64,000 nucleotides of DNA from the NCBI GenBank assembly GCA_034509425.1, contig JAVTVJ010000542.1, positions 1,054,001 to 1,118,000 on the forward strand, in the 5' to 3' direction. Source of the stretch: Eopsaltria australis (Eukaryota > Chordata > Aves > Passeriformes > Petroicidae). Each line of letters opens with the position of its first letter. Within the stretch, counting starts at the first letter, position 1. This document shows, in pieces, positions 30,901 through 42,900 of this stretch. The notes under the pieces were generated by a model. The model was not told the DNA's origin, did not search any database, and saw only the letters and a list, made by a program, of their open reading frames with translations. The position numbers and the translations under genes are program-made.

Positions 30901-33900
30901 CTGTAGTGGTTCCAAGTGAATGGAAGAAAAAAAAAAGTCAAAAAGGTGAAAAACCAAGGTTTCTGTGGGCTGTTCTGCAAATCAAAGAGGAAATGTTTAA
31001 ATGCTGACTGTGTGGATGAGCCCCCAGGGCAGTGGGGTGGTGCTGAGTGAGCTCTGCTTGAAAAAACACCAACAAAACACCCCAAAAACAAACGTTGCAA
31101 GCAACAGGTGGAAGGATGGATGTGACAACTCCCCCAGGTGAGAAAAGGGAGACTTGGGAACTGGGAAGGGAGCTCCAGGACCCTTGGTGTGAGGGACTGA
31201 AGGGGACAGCAATCACACTGCTCCCCAGAGGGACAGAGCTCTGTGACTGCACTTATGTGACACCAGGAATGACCCCTTGTCCCGTGTGCTGGGGTGACCC
31301 AATGACCACTCACTCCAGAGCCTCCCAGGCTGTGAAATTCCACTCATTTCCCGCACTTGCCCTTCCTGAAAACAGAACCCTGGGCTGGAATCCACTCACA
31401 GCACCATGTTTATTTTTAACCCCATTTCTCGGCATCTTTAAACTGCTCCTTCCCGGCACATCCCCCTTCAGGAATCCCCCGAAGTGCTGGAACACCAGGA
31501 CACACATTTGGAGGTTGAGCAGATGCCAGCAGACACTCGGTGATCTGGCCAGGGCTGTGGAACACAGAGCTCCTGCTCCTGGGAGTGGTGACAGTCACAC
31601 AGAGTGACACCCCTGACAGACCCCTCCTCCTGCACTGCTCAGCCAGGACCATGCCATCCTCTAAACTGGAGTTCTGTGACAGGGAAACCAATCCACCAAA
31701 TCACCCAAGGAGCTGCCAGACCTGCCCTGAGCTCTGTCACCAAACTGTATTTGGTTATCAGGAATGGGCTGGAGGCAGAGGAGTGACACAGATCAACCCA
31801 AACCCCTATCAGTAAGGGAGGAAAGCTCGACCTGACCTGGCCTCACACTGCCTTGGGCATCTCTCACTGCTCCCACCTGCAGCAAAAGTCACTCGGAAGA
31901 AAACAGCTCTGCAGAGCAGAGGAAACCTAAACCAATCCCAGATTTTTGTCCCCTGTCACGCAGGAACAGCCACATTCAGGGATGGGCTGGGGTTTTGGAA
32001 GCTGCAGGAAGGAGGGGGAGCAGGAGCCCCACTCTCTGCTGAACGGGTAGCACAAGTTCTGCTGCTGGCTCACTCCAGGCACAGCAGCTCTCCTGTTAGC
32101 TGGGAACAATGGCCACACAACCAGGACACGGTTCCTGATTTATACACGAACTAAAAGCCAACTCTGGTGGACCTAAACTCCTCAGACCACTCCTCCCTCC
32201 CCCTGCTCCACTGATGCCACTTCACAGCATCATCCCAGCCTCTGCCATCACAGTAAATTCTCTTGCTCATTTCTTCTGTGTCAAAAACCTCGTTTTCCAG
32301 AGCCACATCCACACAAACAACCTCTGAGCTAAAATTCTGGCTCTCTTTCTGCCAATTCTTTTGTGTGTGTAGAGAGCAGGACCAGGCTCTTCCTGCGAGT
32401 CCACAGGAGATTTCAAAATCCAGGATGTAGCACACACAGTCCCACTGAGGATACAGTGCCTCAAGAACCCACCTGATCATCCCCTCCGTGGTACAGGGGG
32501 AGGTGACATCAAACTGCATTTTAACACCTGCCAGTGCTCTGTGCCCCAGGGCAGAGCTTTCCTCCCACCCCTCCAGCTTCCCACAAAGGAAAACAGGGAT
32601 TTTTGACTCACTCTGCAGCAGAGACAAAGCAGTTGAGGTGCCCATCGTTCTCGTCCAGGACCTCCCTGGTGCGAGCCTCCCCCGTGGACTGCAGGCCGAT
32701 GACGATGCACTGTGGGGACACGAGGGATGGGGGACACGAGGGATGGCACAGTGAGGTGCAAGGGCAGCTGCACTGCCACAGGCTCCAGGCATTGCCCAGG
32801 CCCAGGTACCTCTCCTTGGCCCCTGTCTCAGGTAAATCCATGCTGAGCCTGTAGCAGGGCTCCTGAGGAAGAACCATCTCTCAAATCTTTCAGCATCAAC
32901 ACCCCCCTGTGCTGACCCCGCAGAGGGACACTCTGAGCACAGAACCTCACTGATTGTGCTAGGAAGTTTCTGCGTAAAATTTCCAAGGTGCACCCAGATG
33001 AAAGAAAGAACAGAGCTGTACTTGAGGTGAAGGGTTTGGTACCTCTTCTAGAATTGTAGAATTACAGACTGGTTTGGGGTGGAAGGACTTTAAAGTTCAT
33101 CTCATTCCAACCCCTTCCATGGGCAGGGACACCTTCACTAGACCACGTTGCTCCAAGCCCCATCCAACCTGGCCTTGAACATGACCCAGAATCCTCTCCC
33201 AGCCCAGCCTGCCCACACAAACAGCAGGAAACACCTCAGGAGACGAGACCACCTTAACTCCCTGGCATCCTTCACTGGGAACACTCTCAGACACCCAGAC
33301 ACTGCCCTTCACTCTGGAGAGAAATCCAGCCTTAAAGAGGTTTGGACTGGCTGCCAAGCCGAGCAATAATTAACTCCCTCTGGCTGCAGACTACACAAAA
33401 GCCCAGGTGAGGCTGGTGGGTGCTGCTGCCATACCTTGTCCCTGGCCAGCTCCTCCTGGGCCAGCTCCACGAGGCGCCGCACCTTGGCGGCGATGCAGAG
33501 GTACTTGAAGAAGCGCTGGTGAGCTGACCAGAACTGACCCCACAGGGACTTCCGAGACTCCAGCCCGATGCAATCAGCTGCCTGCTGGAACACCATCAAG
33601 GCCTCTGCCCACTGCAGATAAATACCAAGAAGAACGAGTTAATGTAATTCCCATTGTCATTCCTGCCGTGCAGGAGGTGATCAGAACAGCCTGAGGGTGG
33701 ATAATCTGATTTAGGATCAGTGTGCATTGGGCTGAGTGAACACTGGTCATTCTCTGCATCAGCACGATGCAGCCCTGGTTTGCAAATGTGGAACTTTCAG
33801 TGAGAAGCAAAAAAGTGGAAGGGTTTTTTTTACAGCAGCTGAGCATTGTGTACCTCTTTTCCTTCTTATGTTCGAGGTCATGGTCACATTTAGGGGCCTC

Positions 33901-36900
33901 ACACCCTCCCACACACCAGTGGCTGTGCCCAAAGCAAGGCCAGACCTCAGCCTCCCCCTACAAGGGGCCCAGCTCACCAGCTTGGCTGCCTTGTCATAGA
34001 CAGCCTTGTACTGCTCGTCCAGAGGGATCTCCTCAATCCTGAAGGTCACTCCAGTGAAGCTGAGCTGCCGAGCAATGTACATCCCACTGACCTTCATGTC
34101 CATGGCCACGATCTCCATCGCGCCGACTCCCCTGGGAGAGGACAACAGCTGTGAACCCCAGCCATGAATGTCAGCTGTGGAACCCCAGTTCTGAACCAGA
34201 GCTGTGAACTCCAGCTGTGAATCACAGCTATGAACCCCAGCTGTGGAACTCCAGCTGTGGAACCCCAGTTGTGAACCCCAGCTCTGAGCCCCAGCTGTGG
34301 GTCCCTCCCTCTGCCCCGGGGCAGCACTGGCGCCTCTCCAGAACCAGCCCCACCCCAGCTCATGCTGCCCACACCATCCTTGGGCACTGCAGCACTGCCC
34401 ACACAAGGCCCCCACCTGCACAGGGCTGGACAGGACTCACCTCTTCTCAATGGCGTGCAGGAACTCATCGAAGGCTCGGAATGGGGTTCCCTCCCCCCAG
34501 ATCCCCAGGCGGCTCATGTAAATCATGTTTTTTGGCTCCGAGGCACCTGTTGGCACAGAAATCACTGTCAGCAAACCCACAGCACTTGGGAATAGTTGTG
34601 AAGTTGAATAGTTCTTAAGTGAAGAGAACTCTGAAGAGGTTGTCATTTGCCATTGTGCCTTTGGAGACCTTTCCAAACATTGCCCTCCCTACTTTCAGCG
34701 GGTAAACATCACCAAGAAGCTGGAACAGCTGGCCAGGAACAAGTTAAACTGGAGAGAAATTAATCTGACCTGCCAAAAAGTCACAAGTGACATCAGTGAC
34801 GGGGCTTGGGGCAGATCTCAGCACGCTGAGCTCCTCTCTAGCCCTGCAGCACCTCTCCTTACAGGATCTCACACACACTCACACCACAGGGTGCCCCTTC
34901 AGGGACCTCTGCCACTCTCACACCCACACGTGGGCAGAGCAGCTCACCTGTGGCACTGGCATAGACAACCCTTGCTCGAGGCAGCTTGTTCTGCAGGTCC
35001 AGCACTGCTTTGCCCATTTTGGTAGAGCTGGCGTTTTTGGCTTTGTGGCATTCATCAAACACGATCTGGAGGGGAGTGTCAGTTAAGGAGAAAGGATCTA
35101 TTTTCAACCTGAGACAGAAAATACAGCCCAGTCTCCTCCAAGCAACTGAACAACCTGTCCCAGTATCAGCAGGACTGACTCATGGCCCACACATGGAATC
35201 TGCTGGGTTTGCCCAGCCCTGTGCTCTTCAGACCCAAAGTCATCCACCCCTCCCTCTCCCTTCATCTCCAAGGTGTGTCTTGTAATGCTGAGGCAGAGGA
35301 ATGCTGAAAAGGTTAATCCCAGCTGCTTCTTCCCCTCCTCCCCTTAACTGCATCCTGGGAGGAGGAGGAGGAGAGGAGGAGGAGGAGGAGGAGATCTGAG
35401 TGCGGGGGATTCCTGTCCCCCGCAGGCACTGGGCTGCTCCCACATCTGCTCCCCGTGACTTCACATGGCCCCAAGCTCTTTGTTCCCTGCTGAAGCACAA
35501 TCACAAACAGCAATTCCTCCCTCCCTCCCTCCCTCTCTCCAAAAGTTTTTGTCTCTTGTCTTTCTTTTAAGGATACAACCCCCTCAAAGTTTTCCCTGCA
35601 CCACTCCAAAATCTGTTTTAAGCGCGTCCTGTGCTGTCCCCCGGCCTGGCTTTCGCCGATCAGCGCCGAGTAGGTGGCAAAGAGGACTCCTTCTGAGGTA
35701 GCTGTGTCACCGTATTTAATCTGCAGGCAGAAGAGCAGGAGCACACACACAGGCTGTGACTGCTGTCCCCAGCACGTCACACCCACCCCTGCCCACATTC
35801 CGTGCCGCCGAGTGCCGAGGCCGTGCCGGACTCGCATTCCCTGTGTGAGAACAAATCCCAGCCTGAGCTCAGAACAGGCAAAAAGCTGTTGGTAGCTGAT
35901 GTCTTCAGCATTTGTGTTTGGCACTGAAACGTGGTGATGACAGGGACTGTAAATGCCTGGAGAAGTGCCCCAGCCAATGTGTCAGCACATCTGGACGCCT
36001 GCAGGGAACTGTGGGGACCGCGCGAGGACATTGATTTTCTGGCAAAAAAAGTGCTTCCTATTTTTTAAGTGACAGTTTAGAGCCTTTCATTGCTTTGACC
36101 CTTCCTGTCTGTTTTAATTCCTTCTAGAAAATCATTTTCTCTTTGATCAGGTGAGATTGTTGCCTGTGTCACTGCCATGGGGCCCACCTGTAACAAAATA
36201 CAAGGTGGAGGGAAAACCCGGGCTCCTTGCCGAAGGAAGTTCCATTTAAAGTCTTTTGGGGCTGAAAACAAAATCCCTTTCAATCACTTAGTGGAGCACA
36301 TTCAGAGGTGTCAAACACTCATGGTTTCTATGGACTTTGTAAGAGCTCGTTGTTCAATACCATTAAAACCAGAGAGAGGATTTAAGTGAACTGGGAGACA
36401 CTGGACAGAGACCAGTCTGGGCATCTCTGTGCTCCGTGCAGCTCTGAGAAGTGATTCCATGAACTCGAAAGGCTGGCCCAGGAGGGCAGAGCACATCTCA
36501 CAGAGCTGTTTTCTCCACAGGATTCCTCAGGAATGGTGAGGAAGGTTCCAGCTCTGCTGTAGACTGTAGACACTTCCCACTCCCTGCAGGGAACAGCTCT
36601 GTGCTCCCTGTGCAGCTCCACAACAAAAATAGCTGGAGCCCCGAGTGGGAAGAGCTGGCTGGGAGGAGGGAACAGAGGCTCTGCTGCTGCCTGAGCCTCG
36701 TCCTGCTCCACGTGCTCAGCCAGAGCCTCTGACTGCTCCCGGGGGCTGATTCCCAGAGCAGCAGTGCAGCTCCTCTCCTACCTTGTTCAGAGCATGCACA
36801 GGAATGTGGGAGGCCTCAATGTCCTTCAGGTCTCTCTCAGCATCATACTTGAGATCGTTGGAGACGCTGAACCTGTGGAGGAGATGTGGGGTGGTTGTCT

Positions 36901-39900
36901 CCTGCTGGGGCTGGTTATCTCCCCCAGCAGCTGGGGCTGGGTACATCCCCTGGAAGTCTGGGCTGGGTATGGCCCCGGGGAGTCAGGGCACACGGTGATT
37001 AACAGCTCTGGTGATTAACAGCTCTGACTAAAGCAGGAGGAGCTGTGCAGAGCTGTCACATCTCCCACTGCCCACACACCCCGATGTGAGATCTGACAGC
37101 CCCTCGGCACCGGCTGTGATGTGCAGCAAAGCCCCATACTCCTGGCTCTGCACCCGGGAAGCCCAGGAACAACCTTCCACGACTCCAGGGAGAGCGGGGC
37201 CAGGCTCCACATCTCACCCCAAGAAGCACAAAACCTGCTATTTCACAGTGACTCATTCTCCATCCCTGCTGCAGGGGGAATATTCCCATTTCACAGGCAG
37301 CAGTCAGGCACTGAGAGGTGGAAACGACTTACCCAAGGCCACAGCATGACTCAACTCTACAGCCAACATCAGCACTAAGGAATTCCTTGCTTCTAGATCC
37401 AAACTAACTCCAAGGTCTTACGGGAAAAGAGGGGAAAAAAAAAAAACCCAACAACTTACCACAGAGCTTTTTTCCTCCCTTTAAGATAATTTTCAAAGAT
37501 GATGCCTGCAACGGTCCTGCCCTTCCCGACCCCGGCACCGTCCCCGATCAGGAACCCAGCTCGCTGCCCGTTGGGCAATAAAACTTCATGTTGCTGCAAA
37601 ATGAAGAACAGAACTGAAAATTAAACGAGATTTGCCTTTGCTAAGTGCTTTGATGTGAGCACCACTTAACCCTTTCACACATCCCACGGGTGCACGTGCA
37701 GCACTCAGCCAAATGTCAGCAGGAAAGGTCACGGTCAAGCTCACAAGTGGCAGTTCATGGAAAAAGCCCCCCAAATGTAAAGCCCTCTGCAAGAAAAGTC
37801 CAGGGTTCTTGCCTCTTTGGGAAACAAACCCCACAGAAGGCCCTGGCTTCATATAACCCTTCAAAAGGCATTTAAAATGCCAAAGGAGTTTCATCACCCG
37901 AATTACAACTATTTTAAAACACACATAAACACTGGTCCCTGCAAGAGGCAGTTTCCTTCAGGTGTGAGACAGCTGAGGTGCAGGAGGTACCTGGCAGGCG
38001 TAGATGATGGCTTCCAGCTGTAGTGCAGACAGGGAGCCTTTGTCAGCCACGGAGGAGGGCAGGGAAAGGCTGTAGGTGATGTCAGGTGGGGGGACACTGG
38101 ACAGGGTGCTTGTCTCCACCACCAGGTCAGGGTGGTGCTTCCCAATCTTGGCTAAATGACAACAGAACACAGGTCAGTTGAGGTCTTTACTCCCAGGGGC
38201 ACCTCAGAGCTCATCACCCAGCCAGAGCCCAGGGCATTGTAGAGTTTTCCTAGAAAACCACAAGCCTGGGAGGTGCCACAGCAAACACACAATTAAATGA
38301 GGTTGGTCCACAATGGAGTGAGCAGAACTTCCCAAGGCAACACTCACACTTTGAAGGGACATATTCTGCATAGGTCTCCGTCTGCCCCAACTCTTCTGTT
38401 TCTTCCTCCTCACCTTCATCTTCCTCCTCTGCAGGAGCCTGAGACTGAAGAAAAGCAGCATTGACCCAACGTTAATGTTCTTGTTGAGTTACAGACATGC
38501 GTGGGGCTGTGCCCTGCCACAAACTGCCACAGAAACCATCCCCCAAAGCCACAGTCCCCCTAAACACAATCCATCTCATTCCCAGGCTAAGGAAAGCCAT
38601 CAGTGGGAGCCCACCCAGGGGCTGTAAGAGCTGCCCAATGCCTGGCTCTCACTGAACTGAGGGAAGATGTTTGCACCATGCTTGGGATGGGCTGTGGGGC
38701 TGTGTGAACCCTGCCCAGCTGTGCCCTCACCTGCCCTGAGTGGGCACCTGGCCCAGCTTTACACCCAGCACTGTGCCCACAGCAGGGAGCAAAGTCCTGA
38801 GAGCCCAAAGTGTTCCTTTAAGACAGCCAGGCTCCCTGCTGGGAAATAGAACACACTTCTGGGAAAGGGCAGGGACTTGTGCCTGTCTGAGTTTCTTGTC
38901 TCACTCCCTCTGAAGGGAAAAAGGTCAGAACAGCTCCCCCCAGCACTGGGATGTCACTGAGGCCACCGTGGCTCTCACCTGGTAGCTGATGAGGAGTGGG
39001 GTGTTGGGGACAGCAGGAATGTGGTCACTGGAGCTGTTCAGGCCAGGGAACGGGGTGCTGGGTGAGAACAGCTGCAACACAGAGGGTGCAGGTGAGGAAG
39101 GGCAAACATGGAAATGCACCAACAAAGATCCTTGGACACTGATCCCTGGACAGTGCAGCCTGCCAGGAGAGAGCTCCCAAGACACTCCACGAGGACAGAG
39201 AGCTCCCAAGATACTCCGGGCTGAGGAGATCTTTTATCTGCTCCCACACAAACAAATTCACCCTGGAATTTCCCGACAGAGAGCAAGGTCAGGCCAGCAG
39301 CTCGTGGCATCCAAAGCAATCACAGCAAGTCCAGGAGCAGCACTACTCCAAGTTTACAGCCTGTGCAGAGTGCCAGGCTCAATGACAGACCCATGCTGCA
39401 CCAGCAGCAGAGAAAGATGGGAAGTTCTTAGGCATAAACACTCCTATTTTTAAATGAAAATTAAAAAAAAAAATAAAAAGAAGAAGAAAGAAAAAACCCA
39501 CCCTCCATTCCTGGAAGCCTGAGTCAGAATTACCAGAAGGAAGCTGGACAGAAGAACTGTTTTCAGTGCCAGCAAATCTGGAGAGCAGGTGAAACATCCC
39601 CACCTACAAATCCAAGCTCAGTTTGGTCTCGGACAGGAGAAAGGGCAGGAGCTGCTGGAAGGGCAGGATGTGTTCTCGCAGCTCCAGCAGCAGGAACTGA
39701 GTGCAAGGCTGGGTTTGCATCACAAAATCCCCAAAGTACAAAGCTCTGCTACCCTGACCCAGCTTTGGCACTCAGCATTCCACCTCGGGAATTGCAGAGG
39801 AAGCAACAGGAACCCTGGCTGTTTGGAGCATTTGAAAACCACCCACACAGGTGAGAATGTGCTGTGAGGGCCAAAGCAGGTGGGAGCAGGAGCTGCAGAG

Positions 39901-42900
39901 GGAGATGGCTCATCCACCTGTACAATTCCTGCCTTTCCCTACCCTCCCTCACCTCCTGGTTTGATTTTCTCCTCCCTCTGTGCTAAGGATATCCAGAGAA
40001 GAGGAACACAGATCAGTGAGAGCTGGAAACAGGAGAGAGGTTTACAACTGCACAATCACAGCCTCAGTCTTACTCCTTTTTCCTCTCTCCATTATTCTCC
40101 ATTTTGTCCCACCTTGCTGTGACTTCCCTGGGAAGGGAATCAGCCCCATGTGGGTGCCAAGCCAAGCTCCCTCTGTGTAAATCCCTTCCCTGAGCTGGGA
40201 GAAGGCTGCTCACATCTCGAACATACTGCGAACGAGCAACAAAAAACTGCATCAGCAGCTCACAAATTCCAGTCACAGGCTTCCAAGGCTGGGCTGTGCT
40301 TCCCAGCCTTAAAAACACTAGGAATGTGTGAGATGGATGACAGAAAACACAATGTATGACAGGGACTATTTTTAAAAGGTTATTTCACAACTCCATTACA
40401 ATCAAAGCTGTTTTGTCTGCTGCTCCTGCAAATATTTCACAGGGTGGCAGCTCTTCCCTCTCTGCCCATTCCTGAGTGATAAACAAAGCCAAAACATTGG
40501 ATACAGCTCCTTTCCTTGGGATAACAGCTCTCCTCACAGGCACAGGGAGGCAGTTCTGCATCCAGCCCTTTCTACTTTGATCCCAAACCACCTCCAGCTT
40601 CAGCAGTGGGCATTTCAATCCAGGGATTCTCAGCGAGCTGGGAATGTTTATTTTTAAAGAGCACAAAGCACAAGGCTGCTCCTGTACCTGGGATCCACAG
40701 TGGGTCTCCCATGGGATCCATTCAGCTTGGCTCCTGGGATGTCCCATGCATCAGAACTGTGAGAAACTGATTTTTCAGACAAAAGTTCTGGAAAAACTAC
40801 ACTCCTGATAACCCAGCAGTGGGCTGTGGGTCAGAGCTGGCTGCACAGCCACAGCTGAGGGATGTCCTGGATCACAGGAATCAGGATGTAATGTGATTGA
40901 TGTTCCACCACTGTAGCTTAGTGACTGCTCTGGCTGCTCAAAAGCCAAATTGCAAAATTCCTGCAATTCTATGGAAAACTACGATGGTGTGGTGATGTGG
41001 GGAGGGACAAGGTTCTGTCTAACTGCTGATATCCCCCACCCAAGTGCAGTGGTGAGTCAAACTGGCAGTTCTTTCACCCAGTGTCCTGGTACACGGCGCC
41101 ACTGTCATGCAAAAATGAAACCAAAATCTCCTGTCCAGGATGCACCTCACTGACACCACCACAGGAAATGGTACTCAGTTAAAAAACAGCCCAAAAAAAG
41201 CAGCAACCCCGCCCCAACTGCCACGGCAAACACAGATAAGACAACACTTAAAATTAACTGGAGATTCCTTTCCAAAGGAAGTCGTTTATAAATGGAATTC
41301 CAAGGAGTTAATTGGCCTTATCTGAGTCCAAGAGCTCAGCAGGACACAAGGGGCGAGGGCAGAACGTGAGGAACAGCATGGGACACAAGGGACAGGGACA
41401 AGGAACAGCACAGGGACAGGGGCTCTGCTGGAGATCCTGCTGTGCTCACACGAGTCAGTCTCACAATTACACAACGTTGATTTCTCCCTTGTTTTCTTCA
41501 TGCTGGATTTAGAACAGCATTTCCCGGTAAGTTTTTGTTGTGCACTCCACGGACACAAAACTCCAGGATTTTCTGGGCATTGAGTGTCTCAACCAGAGTT
41601 CACATGTTTGGAAAGAGGCCACCACAGAACCATTCCTGCAGGGATTTGGGCTACTACATAAAAACCCAGCAATAGTACAAGCACAGGAGCAATGTGGCAC
41701 GTGGCTTCTCTGTCCTGGGGGATGCATCAGCTCTCCAGTATTTTTAACCATCCAATTTGCAAGCCTGGGATGTCTGCAGCCATTTCTTGCGTTCCAATAG
41801 CTCAGCTCTCTTCCTGCTGCCTCAAACTGCAAGTTCCAACTGGTCTGAGGCTTGCAGACTGCTCATGGAAGACGAGTCAGAGACACAGAGCACAGCAGAG
41901 CCTCAAAATGCAGCAGTGACTACCTCAGTTGCCTCCTGGGGTAGCCACTTTGGGTGTTTTTCCCTCATTCTTCCTAAGAGAGTGACCTACAGTGGAAATG
42001 TGAGGCACAGATGGACAGGCACTGCAAGAGCTGAGATCCAGTGGATGAGGATGATGGATGTGGTTTCAACAACCCCCAGAGCCAGCTGGTGCCTGTGGTG
42101 CCCATGTCAGTCCCCCAGCTGAGGCAGAGCAGAGGGCAGAGGGCTGGTGAAAATGCCCAAAAATGCCCACAATGAGGTGATGCTGAAGGACTGCAGGGAG
42201 ATTCCACACCCCAGAAAACTCTGGGATGTAAAAGCTTGCAGGGACTTGGACTCACAAAGTAAACACAAACTGTGAGTCTTAAGTTGAGACAGTTATTTAG
42301 TCATTGTTACTGAAATATTTGCCCTGGAGAAGGCAAACAAAAGGTGCTCTGTGGTGGGGGGAAGTTAATGATCCATGTCAGGGTGGTTTTCCTGGAGTCC
42401 ATCCCTTCAGCACTCCTGAGCACCCTGGACCTGCTGCATGTTTTAGGAATAGATCCTCCTCAGGATGCATCCACCTGCCACAGCTGCCAGGAGAAAGAGC
42501 TACTGCCTGCACTGCACTGTGGAAGAATGCATGAATCCCTCTAAGAGGGGACTCCCTCCTGCTTCAGGAGACTGAACACCATTTCACCCCTTCCCTCCTC
42601 TAATAAAACTGGTAACAGCAGGACAACATCATCCCACCTCAAACTTCACCCAAAGGAACTGGGTTGGTTTCTTAATTCCTCGGTGAAACCCCCACGGGAT
42701 GAAGCCTGAGGTAGCTCCTGCCTGCTGGGAGGATGGGAAAGGAGCAGCCTGATGCCTGAAGAATTTTTTGCTTTTCTTCTAAATACTTCTTACACTGTTC
42801 CCTATATTCACAAATATTAGCATGCATACTTGTGATGCTTTAGGTGATAGTTTAGCCTGGTTTCATGGTGTTTATAGGGCCGGTAGACCAAACACCCCTG

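Larger units (their letters stand above)
27451..36872 (-). other. SBNO2: SBNO2 helicase core exons
   Basis: Exons 36782-36872 to 27451-27563 carry the strongly conserved core: [56 protein letters not shown] (motif II, DECH), [12 protein letters not shown] (motif III, SAT), [53 protein letters not shown], the basic nuclear-localisation-like [20 protein letters not shown], the acidic [35 protein letters not shown], and the C-lobe [16 protein letters not shown] and [18 protein letters not shown]. All catalytic-type motifs are present, though helicase activity of this family is not well established. Confidence 0.94.
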
